DNA of 21,974 nucleotides from CABRXV01 sp900754955 (GTDB taxonomy: Bacteria; Actinomycetota; Coriobacteriia; Coriobacteriales; Eggerthellaceae), in assembly GCA_902475005.1 (NCBI GenBank), contig CABRXV010000033.1:1-21974 (forward strand), written 5' to 3'. Below are positions 13,353 through 21,186 of this stretch, one piece after another. The position numbers were made by a program, and so were the translations under genes. Each line of letters opens with the position of its first letter. The stretch's first letter is position 1. The notes under the pieces are model-generated. The model did no database searches. It saw nothing but the letters and a program-made list of their open reading frames with translations, and was not told the origin of the DNA.

Positions 13353-16170
13353 ATGAAGCAAACATTCGATGTGACGGGCATGACGTGTGCGGCATGCTCG
13401 GCACGGGTTGAGAAAGCCTCCAACAAGGTGGAGGGCGTTCAGCAGGCGACGGTGAATCTGCTGAAGAACTCAATGGACGTGGAGTACGACGGCAATCCCG
13501 CCACCGTGGAGGCGATTTGCGAAGCGGTGGAGAAAGCGGGCTACGGCGCCGCGCCGCGCATGATGCCGGGCGCGGGCGGCGGAACGCTTGGCGCTCAGAA
13601 TGCCTCGGGCGCGAGCTTCGGGGTCGCGGGAGCCGGCGCGTCTGCTGAAGGGATGGGCGGTGCATCTGCAGGCGGTGCCGCCGGTCCCGGAGCGGCAGGC
13701 GCGGGGCTCGGCGCGGGCCCCCAAAGCCGCAGCCGCCAAGGAGGCGAAGCAGGTGCGTTTCCGTCTCGTCGTGTCATTCATCTTCACCATCCCGCTGTTC
13801 TACCTTTCCATGGGGCACATGTTCGGCTGGCCGCTGCCGAGCGTGTTCCTCGGCGACGAGAACGTGCTCGTGTTCGCGTTCACGCAGTTCCTGCTGCTGT
13901 TGCCCGTCATCTTCGTCAACTTCAAGTTCTTCCGCGTGGGCTTCAAAACACTGTTCCATCTGGGTCCGAACATGGACTCGCTCATCGCGCTCGGCTCGAC
14001 CGCGTCGACGGTGTACGGCATCGCGGCCATCTATCGCATCGGTGCGGCGCTCGGCGCGGGCGATACGGCGACGGCGCATCTGGCGGCGATGGACCTGTAT
14101 TTCGAATCGGCTGCGATGATCCTCACGCTCATCACGCTCGGCAAGTACTTCGAGGCGCGTGCGAAAGGTAAGACCACCGACGCGATCTCCAAGCTGATGG
14201 ACTTGACGCCCAAAACGGCCACACGCCGCCGTGCCGACGGCACCGAAGAGGAAGTTTCCGCAGATCAGGTGCGTCCTGGTGATGTGCTTGTAGTGAAGGC
14301 GGGCGAAGGCGTGCCTGTCGACGGCGTCGTGCTTGAAGGCGCGGGCACCGTCGATGAGTCGGTGATCACAGGCGAAAGCGTACCGGTGGAGAAGGCGCCG
14401 GGCGATGCGGTCACGGGCGCGACGATCAACCGCACGGGCTGGTTCGCCATGCGCGCCGAGCGCGTGGGCGCTGACACGACGCTCGCGGGCATCATCCGCC
14501 TTGTCGACGAAGCGGCGAGCTCGAAGGCGCCGATCGAGAAGATGGCCGACAAGATCTCGGGCGTGTTTGTGCCCGTGGTGATCGCCATCGCCGTTGTGAC
14601 GTTCGTCGTATGGATGGCAATCGGCGGCACGGTGGGCGATGCGGTGTCGCACGCCATCAGCGTGCTCGTGATCAGCTGCCCGTGCGCCCTCGGCCTTGCC
14701 ACGCCCACGGCTATCATGGTGGGAACGGGTCGCGGCGCGACGAGCGGCATCCTCGTGAAGTCGGCCGAGGCGCTTGAAACTGCTTGCGCGGTGCAAACGG
14801 TGGTGCTCGACAAGACGGGCACCATCACGAAAGGTGCGCCACAGGTGACGAACGTGATCGTGGCGACGCCGCTGGCAGGCGTCGCAGATGCGGCGGCTTC
14901 CGCAACGCCGCTGCTCGCCATAGCGTATTCGCTCGAGCGCAAGAGCGAGCATCCGCTTGCGCAGGCCGTCGTGGCATACGCGGAAGCACATGACGTGCAG
15001 TCGCGTGACGTTGAAGGGTTCGCGCAGGTACCGGGCGGCGGCATCGTCGGCACGATTGCGGGTGATCAGTGCTTGGCGGGCAACGCTCAGCTCATGGAGT
15101 ATCATGGCGTGGACGTTTCGCGCATGGCGCGCCGCGCCGGACAGCTGTCAGATGACGGTAAGACGGTGCTGTATTTCGCGCAAGATGGCGTGCTTATCGG
15201 CGTGATAGCCGTGGCTGATGTCGTTAAGCCAACGAGTGCTGCTGCTGTGAAAGCACTGCACGAGATGGGCATCAACACCGTGATGCTTACAGGTGATAAC
15301 GAGCGCACAGCCGCGGCAATTCAGCGCCAGGTGGGCGTCGGCCGCGTGATAGCGGGCGTGAAGCCCGACGGCAAGGAGCAGGTGGTGCGCGAGCTTGCGA
15401 AGAGCGGCCGCGTAGCTATGGTCGGCGACGGCATCAACGATGCGCCCGCCCTCGCACGCGCCGACGTGGGCATCGCGATCGGCGCAGGCACCGACATCGC
15501 CATCGAGAGCGCCGACATCGTGCTCATGCACAGCGACCTAGCCGACGTTCCCGCAGCTATCGGCCTGTCGCGCGCGACGATGCGCAACATCAAGCAGAAC
15601 CTCTTCTGGGCGCTGTTCTACAACGCGATCTGCATTCCCGTTGCGGCGGGCGTGCTTGCGGGCATCGGCTTCAACCTCAACCCGATGATCGCCGCGGCGG
15701 CCATGTCGTGCAGCTCGGTGTGCGTGGTGACGAACGCGCTGCGCCTGCGTACCTGGAAGCCCGCGCCTTTGCCCGCGGCCGAGCAAGCAGCGGAAGCGAC
15801 GGCGAACATCCCTGGCGAAGAGCCCGTGTCGGTTGCGGTCGTGCAGGATTGCGAAAGCGCAGCAACAAGCGCAGATCCGCTCGCAACGCATGGCGAGAAC
15901 GGCGAACGTGAAGAAAGCAAAAAGCCAGAAGAAGGCAAGCAAACCGGAAAGGAGCCAAAAATGGAGAAGAAGCTGCATGTTGAGGGCATGATGTGCCAGC
16001 ACTGCGTGGCGCGCGTGAAGAAGGCGCTCGAGGCGGTGGAGGGCGTCGAAGAGGCGCTGGTCGATCTCGACGGCAAGCAGGCAACGGTGAAGCTGTCCGC
16101 CGATGTGGCCGACGACGTGCTGGTCAAGGCCGTCACCGATCAAGACTACGAAGCCGAGATGATCGCTTAG
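13353..16170 (+). CDS. copA: Copper-exporting P1B-type ATPase CopA, reading frame broken near 13719; CopZ-like domain fused at C-terminus
   Basis: CopA pumps Cu(I) out of the cytosol. The N-terminal HMA domain (MKQTFDVTGMTCAACSARVEK) and a Gly/Ala linker run in the frame starting at ATG 13353. From about 13719 the protein continues one base out of phase, with PKAAAAKEAKQVRF, then membrane helices, TGES (14368-14379), CPC (14677-14685), DKTGT (14809-14823), SEHP (14944-14955) and GDGIND (15424-15441). A hydrophilic linker of about 65 residues leads to a second metal-binding domain with MxCxxC (HVEGMMCQHC). A single ATG-initiated frame for the second part starts only at 13588 and would lose the first HMA domain. 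The break lies at CCCCC (13718-13722); removing one C would join the frames as G-P-K-A. It may be a sequence error, a true mutation or +1 frameshifting. All catalytic motifs are intact. Confidence 0.85.
13711..13726 (+). other. Frame-break site in copA (C5 run followed by AAAG)
   Basis: In the starting frame the codons read GCG GGC CCC CAA AGC; the productive downstream frame reads CCC AAA GCC. A +1 slip of the proline tRNA from CCC to the overlapping CCC would restore the frame, as would loss of one C. The unshifted frame runs on to 14171 with arginine-rich, meaningless sequence. Confidence 0.75.
15961..16170 (+). CDS. CopZ-like copper chaperone from an internal start within copA
   Basis: The last 69 residues of copA (from MEKKLHVEGMMCQHCVARV) have the size and MxCxxC motif (C12, C15) of a free-standing CopZ chaperone. 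A strong ribosome binding site, GGAAAGGAG at 15946-15954, sits 6 bp before ATG 15961, in the same frame as copA. The simplest reading is that a copZ gene fused in frame to copA while its own initiation signal was retained, so both a tethered domain and a soluble chaperone could be made. Translation from this start is inference; the domain itself is clear. Confidence 0.6.
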   Translation: MEKKLHVEGMMCQHCVARVKKALEAVEGVEEALVDLDGKQATVKLSADVADDVLVKAVTDQDYEAEMIA

Positions 16171-16209
16171 CGGCCGCGCAATCAGGCAGCGTGCACGCGC
16201 GTCAAACCT

Positions 16210-16215
16210 TATACT
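16210..16215 (+). promoter_or_regulatory. Probable -10 box of the usp gene
   Basis: TATACT lies 40 bp upstream of the universal stress protein gene. No -35 box of good quality is seen at the matching distance. Confidence 0.5.
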
Positions 16216-16254
16216 GTAGGTAGCACGCGTTGATCTCGACGAAAGGAGCGAGAC

Positions 16255-16683
16255 ATGTCGATCAAGAGAATGCTTGTGGCAGTTGACGGGTCGGAGGGCT
16301 CCGACCGTGCGCTGGAGATGGCTGCGGAAATCGCCCAGCCGAACGCGGAAACGCAGGTAGATCTCGTATATGTTGTTCCCGTGCCGCCGCTTGAGGGCGA
16401 CCAGGAGCTCACGTTCAAGACGATTCTCGACGCCATGGTGAAAAACGGCGAAGAGCTTCTGGAGGAAGCCAAGGAGAAGGTGCCCGTCATCGCCGACCGC
16501 ATCGAGACTAAGGTGATCGTGGGAAACAGCCCCGCCGCGGAGATTCTCGACCTGATCGACGAGCGCACCTACGACCTGGTGGTCATCGGATGCCGCGGTC
16601 TGAGCGGCATCAAGGCGTACCTTGGCAGCGTGAGCCACAAGGTGCTCAACGGCTCGAAGGTGTCGGTGTTGATCGCGAAGTAG
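16255..16683 (+). CDS. Universal stress protein, UspA family
   Basis: A 142-residue single-domain Usp protein. It starts with the first beta strand KRMLVAVDGSEGSDRALEMA and ends with the nucleotide-binding loop VIGCRGLSGIKAYLGSVSHKVLNGSKVSVLIAK, whose G-x2-G...GS arrangement is that of the ATP-binding Usp subgroup (here 8 rather than the usual 9 residues before GS). GAAAGGAG at 16240-16247 fixes the start. It has its own -10 box and terminator, so it is a single-gene unit. The role in stress or energy starvation is known only at family level. Confidence 0.92.
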   Translation: MSIKRMLVAVDGSEGSDRALEMAAEIAQPNAETQVDLVYVVPVPPLEGDQELTFKTILDAMVKNGEELLEEAKEKVPVIADRIETKVIVGNSPAAEILDLIDERTYDLVVIGCRGLSGIKAYLGSVSHKVLNGSKVSVLIAK

Positions 16684-16720
16684 GCGGTTGCGCGCATTCG
16701 ACTGAATGAGCGAGTGACTA

Positions 16721-16763
16721 AGCGGCCCGATGCGTTGCGGCGCATCGGGCCGCTTTGCGTTTT
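16721..16763 (+). terminator. Rho-independent terminator after usp
   Basis: A perfect 14-bp stem (16721-16734 with 16741-16754) with a 6-base loop, followed by TTGCGTTTT. The next 250 bp up to the zinc-ribbon gene hold no gene; TATGCT at 16973 could be a -10 box but lacks a partner. Confidence 0.9.
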
Positions 16764-17013
16764 GGCTGGTACGAAGGTGCGATGTACGGCTGAGATGGTG
16801 AACAGCTGGGATTTGAGCGCTAAGCGCGGCGCGAGCGGCGAACGGGCGAGAGCGCAGCCTCGGGAGCGTGCAGTCTTAGAAGCCAGCGGCGGGCTCAGCA
16901 GGCAAAGCGTCTGGTTCCGAGGGTGAACGGGCGAGCGACCTACCACTTTACGTTCGCTTTACAAAGCTTGTGTATGCTGGGCGCGTACGGTTGCCTAGTG
17001 AGAGGAAACACCC

Positions 17014-17343
17014 ATGAAATGCCCCCTCTGCAACGAAAACCTGGTGATGAGCGAGCGCCAGGGCATCGAAATCGACTATTGCCCGAAGTGCCGCGGCGTG
17101 TGGCTCGACCGAGGCGAGCTCGACAAGATCATCGAGCGCTCAGTCTCGCAGTCGCCCGCATCTGCGCCGAGCCGCGAGGCTGATCGTGGCTACGATCGCG
17201 ATTACGACCGAGAGCGCAAGCGCGACTATGACCGCCACGACGACTACGATCGTCGCCGCTACGACGAGTACAAGGAGTACAAGCACAAAAAGAAGAAGCG
17301 TCCGACCAGCTTCCTCGAAGATCTCTTCGAGTTCGGCGACTAG
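17014..17343 (+). CDS. Zinc-ribbon protein (zf-TFIIB type) with a charged Asp/Arg/Tyr-rich tail
   Basis: The first 40 residues form a TFIIB-like zinc ribbon: C3-x2-C6 and C23-x2-C26, followed by the family motif RGVWLDRGELDKI. This small domain is common in bacteria and its function is mostly unknown. Residues 50-95 are a low-complexity tail of repeated YDR/DYD/RRY and lysine units (YDRDYDRERKRDYDRHDDYD), which would be disordered, and the end is acidic and aromatic (SFLEDLFEFGD). AGAGGA at 17001-17006 supports the ATG. It appears to be a single-gene unit, ending about 280 bp before the parS/terminator palindrome. Confidence 0.85.
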   Translation: MKCPLCNENLVMSERQGIEIDYCPKCRGVWLDRGELDKIIERSVSQSPASAPSREADRGYDRDYDRERKRDYDRHDDYDRRRYDEYKEYKHKKKKRPTSFLEDLFEFGD

Positions 17344-17617
17344 AAGCGCGCAGCAGCGCGCGAACATGCGGCGAGCGCAAACGGCTGGCAATGAACACCG
17401 CGCAGCCGCAAAGAACCGCGAACAGCAAGCAGCAGCGAGCGATAGCGGACGGCCGCGAGCTGTGGTAGGCAGCAACAAGCGACAATAGACGGCGACATGC
17501 AGCGCCGCGCGACAGTGCACAGCAGCAAAAAGCCGCGCACGCGACGCGCGCCGCCGCAACGCCGCAACGCCGCACCGCCGCGCAGCCGCGAACAGCAGAC
17601 GCGTCAGCGCATTCCGC
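17344..17617. other. Gene-free, low-complexity GCA/GCG-rich tract
   Basis: The stretch consists of irregular variants of GCAGC, GCGA and CCGCAA. It ends in an 8-bp tandem (CGCCGCAA, CGCCGCAA, CGCCGCAC, CGCCGCGC at 17552-17583). Frames on both strands are open only because of composition; no ribosome binding site or family match is seen. Confidence 0.55.
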
Positions 17618-17657
17618 AGGAGGGGTGTTTCACGTGAAACACCCCTCCTTTCTTTTC
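17618..17657. terminator. 32-bp perfect palindrome with parS core, probable terminator
   Basis: Bases 17618-17649 are a perfect palindrome. The outer arms AGGAGGGG/CCCCTCCT flank the parS core and are followed by TTCTTTT (17650-17656). Transcribed from the left, it would fold into a long GC-clamped hairpin with a U-rich tail. Confidence 0.75.
17626..17641. promoter_or_regulatory. parS site 3, inside a terminator-like palindrome
   Basis: An exact TGTTTCACGTGAAACA in the centre of the 32-bp palindrome, downstream of the zinc-ribbon gene and upstream of the ABC importer. Confidence 0.92.
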
Positions 17658-17660
17658 CCC

Positions 17661-17745
17661 AAAAAGCGCGAATGATCTTTAATCAAAGATATATGTAAGT
17701 TAGTATATATAAATATTGGAATAATTCGATACGCGAATAAACCAA
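17661..17745 (+). promoter_or_regulatory. AT-rich leader upstream of the ABC binding-protein gene
   Basis: This stretch is far richer in A and T than the rest of the window and must contain the promoter of the following gene (TATATA at 17704-17709 as a possible -10). ATCTTT (17675-17680) and AAAGAT (17685-17690) form an inverted repeat with a 4-bp centre, a possible regulator site, for instance for an iron-responsive repressor; this is a guess. Confidence 0.5.
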
Positions 17746-17784
17746 GGGGAATGTGGTTTTCGCGCAAGGAAGGGGATGTTTTCC

Positions 17785-18921
17785 GTGGAACTCTCGCGTC
17801 GTACGTTCGTGAAAAGCGGCTTGGTCGGTGCCGGAGCGGTGGCGGCCGCAGGATTGGGGCTTGCCGGCTGCTCGAGCCAGCCTGCGGACAGCTCAGTATC
17901 GTCGAGCAGCAGCTCGTCGGCTGCGCAAAACGCAAAGACCGACTGGACGTTCACCGATCAGGCCGACAACGAGGTCACCGTGGCGGTTCCCGTCGACCGT
18001 ATGGTGGTGATGCAGCACCATTCGCTCGACATGCTCGCGCAGCTCGGCATGCAGAGCAAGGTGGTCGGCACCGAGAAGAACTGGATTTCCGACCTCGGCA
18101 CGTACATGCGCGATGTGTTTCCGGGGATCGACGATCTGCCCATGCCCGGCGACCTGACCGACTGGAACGTCGAGTCGATCGCCTCGCTCAAGCCCGACGT
18201 GGTGATCGCCGCCTCGCAGGCGAATCCCGACGCCATGCAGCAAGTGCGCGACCTGGGCATTCCCGTGGTCGTTGTGTCGCTGCGCGGCGAAGGCAAGCAG
18301 GAGGAGGCTCAGAATCCGCGCCTGGCCGACGCCGATGCGGCGTACACAGAAGGCTGTCAATGGGCCATCGAGACGCTCGGCCATCTGACGGGCGCCGATG
18401 ACAAAGCGGCTGAAATCTGGGAGATGTGCCTCGACAGCCGCGCCGTGGTCGACGACGCCATCGGCGACGTGCCCGACGATCAGCGCATTCGCGTGTTCGT
18501 TGCCAACGAGGGCGACCAAACGTACGGCAACGACAAGTACGTGGGGTGCCAGTTGCTGCGCGCAGGTGCGGTGAACGTGGCGGCGCAGGACATCCAGGGC
18601 TACAAGTCGTACACGTTCGAGATGCTTGCGAACTGGGATCCCGAGGTGATCATTGTTCAGGACCGCTACATGGAGGTGTACGACCAGATCACCACCGACG
18701 AAAAGTACGCGAACCTCAGCGCTGTCAAGAGCGGCAACGTGCTGCTGGCGCCGTACTGGACGAAGCCATGGGGCAACCCCGACACCGATTCAATCGCGCT
18801 CGGGGAGCTGTGGCTTGCGCACAGGTTCTACCCCGAGAAGGTTCCCGCCGAAACTGTGCAGGACTACGCCACGCGTTTCTACCAGGACTTCTACGGCGTA
18901 GAGTTCGCGGGCACGATTTAG
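17785..18921 (+). CDS. ABC importer substrate-binding lipoprotein (iron complex/haem/cobalamin type), Tat-exported
   Basis: This 378-residue protein captures ligand outside the cell and passes it to the permease at 19113. It begins MELSRRTFVKSG, a twin-arginine motif, followed by a hydrophobic segment and the lipobox LAGC with lipidated C29, then a Ser-rich linker; so it is probably folded inside, exported by Tat and anchored as a lipoprotein. The rest follows the BtuF/FhuD/FepB-like (TroA superfamily) pattern: FTDQADNEVTVAVPVDRMVV, LKPDVVIAASQANPD, and WDPEVIIVQDRYMEVYD. I choose GTG 17785 because AAGGAAGGGG ends 9 bp upstream; ATG 17776 directly abuts that signal. The ligand cannot be deduced. 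A hairpin downstream may reduce read-through to the permease. Confidence 0.88.
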   Translation: MELSRRTFVKSGLVGAGAVAAAGLGLAGCSSQPADSSVSSSSSSSAAQNAKTDWTFTDQADNEVTVAVPVDRMVVMQHHSLDMLAQLGMQSKVVGTEKNWISDLGTYMRDVFPGIDDLPMPGDLTDWNVESIASLKPDVVIAASQANPDAMQQVRDLGIPVVVVSLRGEGKQEEAQNPRLADADAAYTEGCQWAIETLGHLTGADDKAAEIWEMCLDSRAVVDDAIGDVPDDQRIRVFVANEGDQTYGNDKYVGCQLLRAGAVNVAAQDIQGYKSYTFEMLANWDPEVIIVQDRYMEVYDQITTDEKYANLSAVKSGNVLLAPYWTKPWGNPDTDSIALGELWLAHRFYPEKVPAETVQDYATRFYQDFYGVEFAGTI

Positions 18922-18945
18922 CGCCAGCGGGTAAAAAAGAGGGGA

Positions 18946-18991
18946 GCGAATGCGAAGGGCGCAGACATTCGCGTCTGCCCCTCGCATTCGC
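18946..18991 (+). other. Hairpin between binding protein and permease genes
   Basis: GCGAATGCGA (18946-18955) pairs with TCGCATTCGC (18982-18991), with an inner GGG/CCC and CAGA/TCTG stem. No strong T-tract follows, so it may act as an attenuator or mRNA stabiliser that makes the binding protein more abundant than the permease. Confidence 0.6.
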
Positions 18992-19112
18992 GTTCGCGTT
19001 CACGTTCCCGCAGCGAAGCTGGGTCGAAGCGATTGCCTCACATGCCGAACGCTTCCCCGTCCTTTCGCCCCGATTCCATATAGTGAAGTACAACAGATAA
19101 GCGAATCGAATC

Positions 19113-20132
19113 ATGTCCAGCAGTATCAGCAAAAGACGATCGGCCTGTCTTGCGGCGGTGCTCATCGCGCTGCCCGTGGTGTTCCTCGTGGGATCCCTCG
19201 CGCTTGGCGCGTACGCGATCTCACCGTTTGAGGTGTTCGAGATCATCGTGTCGCGATTCACGGGGAATACGGAGGGCGTCGATCAGATGGCGGCGGGCAT
19301 CGTGTGGCAGACGCGCTTGCCCCGCGCGTTGGCTGCGGCGCTCGTGGGCGCGGGTCTTGCCGCCACAGGCGCGCTCTTCCAGGGGCTGTTCCGCAATCCG
19401 CTGGCCGCGCCTGACACCCTCGGCGTGTCGAACGGCGCCGGCTTCGGAGCGGGCCTCGCCATCATCCTCGGCGCATCGGCTGTCGGCACGCAGCTCGGCG
19501 CCATCGCGTTCGGCCTTGCGGCGGTGGGGCTTGCGTTCGCAGTGGTGTCGCGCGGTCGTGCGAACACGGTGACGCTCATTCTCTCGGGCATGCTTATCGG
19601 CTCGCTGTTCTCGTCGCTCGTCGCGCTGCTGAAGTTCGTGGCCGATCCCACCGAAAAGCTGCCGCAGATCGTCTACTGGCTCATGGGGTCGTTGTCTAAC
19701 ATCACGTACGAGAGCATTCTCATGATTCTGCCGCTCTACATTGTGGCGATGGCGGTGCTGTTCCTGTATCGCTGGCGCGTGAACGTGCTTTCGCTTGGGG
19801 ACAAGGAGGCGAAATCGTTCGGTCTCAACGTGGCGCGTGACCGCGGCATCCTGATCGTCGCATGCTCGGTTGTCACCGCGCTCGTCGTCAGCATCTCGGG
19901 CATTATCGGCTGGGTTGGCATCGTCGTGCCACATCTTGCGCGCATGCTCGTCGGCCCCGACTTCCGGCGCCTGCTGCCGGCTTCCATCTCGCTCGGCATC
20001 TGCTACCTGATCGCCATCGACGATCTCTGTCGCACGGTGACGGCGTTCGAGATACCCATTGGCGTGATCACGGGCATCATTGGCGTGCCCATGTTCCTCT
20101 ACTTCATTTACCGGCGGAAGGTGAGCTGGTGA
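19113..20132 (+). CDS. FecCD/BtuC-family ABC permease
   Basis: The 339-residue multi-spanning protein forms the membrane channel of the importer. About nine to ten hydrophobic helices are visible, with the family landmarks RLPRALAAALVGAGLAATGALFQ (given here in part: RLPRALAAALVGAGL) near residues 68-82, RNPLAAPDTLGVSNGAGFGA near 92-111, GWVGIVVPHLAR near 267-278 and the C-terminal IPIGVITGIIGVP. These define the iron-siderophore/haem/cobalamin permease family. The ATG lacks a strong ribosome binding site. Only one permease gene is present, so it would act as a homodimer. The stop overlaps a second ATG (TGATG) that opens a 40-codon frame. Confidence 0.92.
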   Translation: MSSSISKRRSACLAAVLIALPVVFLVGSLALGAYAISPFEVFEIIVSRFTGNTEGVDQMAAGIVWQTRLPRALAAALVGAGLAATGALFQGLFRNPLAAPDTLGVSNGAGFGAGLAIILGASAVGTQLGAIAFGLAAVGLAFAVVSRGRANTVTLILSGMLIGSLFSSLVALLKFVADPTEKLPQIVYWLMGSLSNITYESILMILPLYIVAMAVLFLYRWRVNVLSLGDKEAKSFGLNVARDRGILIVACSVVTALVVSISGIIGWVGIVVPHLARMLVGPDFRRLLPASISLGICYLIAIDDLCRTVTAFEIPIGVITGIIGVPMFLYFIYRRKVSW

Positions 20133-20261
20133 TGAAGTTGATGCTCGTTCCGCGGAGGACTCGTGCTTGTTTTGCGTCAGGTCCGCGCAAGGCGTGCGCT
20201 TGCTGTGCGCTTGATGCGAGCGGATGCGCTGCGAGGCGGAAGGTGGGCTGGTAATGAAACT
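20113..20261 (+). repeat. Imperfect 27-bp direct repeat bracketing a 95-bp insert at the permease/ATPase junction
   Basis: Bases 20113-20139 and 20235-20261 are alike at 23 of 27 positions (GGCGGAAGGTG-GCTGGT-ATGAA). Each copy encodes RRKV-(S/G)-W, a stop codon, and an overlapping ATG followed by AA. The two copies lie 122 bp apart. Confidence 0.75.
20132..20254 (+). CDS. Possible 40-residue ORF between permease and ATPase
   Basis: The ATG overlaps the permease stop (TGATG) and the TAA overlaps the ATPase start (TAATG), so both junctions would support coupled translation. The product starts MKLMLVP, like the ATPase start MKLEI, and ends ARRKVGW, like the permease end RRKVSW; between them are five cysteines (CACC among them) in a basic context. 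It resembles no known family. It most likely arose from duplication of the gene junction around an insert and may exist only to pass ribosomes on; treat it as doubtful. Confidence 0.3.
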   Translation: MKLMLVPRRTRACFASGPRKACACCALDASGCAARRKVGW

Positions 20262-21021
20262 CGAAATCGAAAACCTGACGTTCGGCTACGGCGATGGACC
20301 GCGGATCATCGACGGGCTGTCGCTTTCGTACGAATCACCCGACGTGCTGTGCATTTTGGGGTCGAACGGAACGGGGAAGAGCACGCTGCTACAATGCGTC
20401 ATCGGCGATTTCCGCCCGTCAAGCGGGCAGGTGCTTGTGAACGGTCGGGACGTCCTGACGTATTCGGCGCGCGATCTCGCACGGCTTATCGCCTACATTC
20501 CGCAAACGCACGTGCCGTCGTTTGAATATTCCGTTATCGATGTGGTAACGATGGGGCGCACTTCCATCATGGGCAGGTTCTCGACGCCGAGTGCGACCGA
20601 TGTGCGACGTGCGGAAGAGAAGCTCGAGTTCTTGGGAATCGCCCACCTGAGCAGCAAGCCCTATACGGCGATCTCGGGCGGCGAACGTCAGCTGGTGATG
20701 ATCGCATCGGCGCTGGCGCAAGAACCCGAGGTTCTTATTCTCGACGAGCCGACGGCGCATCTCGATTTCGGCAATCAGTACCGTTTCGTCAAGCTCGTTG
20801 AACAGCTGCGCGAAAGCGGCATGGGAGTCATCATGACCACGCACTTTCCCGACCACGCGCTCGAGCTGGCGGGAACGACGGCGATCATGCAGGGCGGGCG
20901 CATCGCGCACTGGGGACCTGCGGCCGAAGTGGTAACGAACGAGACGATGGGCAATCTGTACGGCATCAGCGTGAGCGTGGAGCACCTCGGCGATCGAGCG
21001 ATCTGCGTTCCCGGAATGTAG
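20254..21021 (+). CDS. ABC importer ATP-binding protein (FecE/BtuD type)
   Basis: The 255-residue ATPase drives the importer. Visible are the A-loop (FGYGDG, residues 10-15), Walker A GSNGTGKST (36-44), Q-loop IPQTH, signature SGGERQ (141-146), Walker B VLILDEPTAHLD (160-171) and the switch histidine in MTTHFPDH. The order matches FecE/FhuC/BtuD proteins, in line with the FecCD permease upstream. The ATG at 20254 has GGAAGGTGGG upstream and starts where the family does; the frame is open to an ATG at 20224, which would add ten unrelated residues. The stop is followed by about 170 bp without features, then parS site 4. Confidence 0.95.
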   Translation: MKLEIENLTFGYGDGPRIIDGLSLSYESPDVLCILGSNGTGKSTLLQCVIGDFRPSSGQVLVNGRDVLTYSARDLARLIAYIPQTHVPSFEYSVIDVVTMGRTSIMGRFSTPSATDVRRAEEKLEFLGIAHLSSKPYTAISGGERQLVMIASALAQEPEVLILDEPTAHLDFGNQYRFVKLVEQLRESGMGVIMTTHFPDHALELAGTTAIMQGGRIAHWGPAAEVVTNETMGNLYGISVSVEHLGDRAICVPGM

Positions 21022-21186
21022 CGCGAAGCTCGGCGCGCCGGCGCTGTGGCTGCTCAGGCTGCACCGCAAGGCGTGCCGTTTGGGCGCTATGCGGGACGTG
21101 CCGCTCCGGTGTTGCGCGAGCTCGGAACGCGGTGCGCTGTCTAAGCGACCCGCATGTTCGGGGTGCCGCGCGCCGCGCTACGACTG

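Noticed and set aside
13720..13726. E. coli-like programmed -1 frameshift at CCCAAAG in copA
   Set aside because: The heptamer is not in the required phase relative to the starting frame; a +1 change is needed. The unshifted frame also does not stop soon after the site, as expected for a programmed chaperone product.
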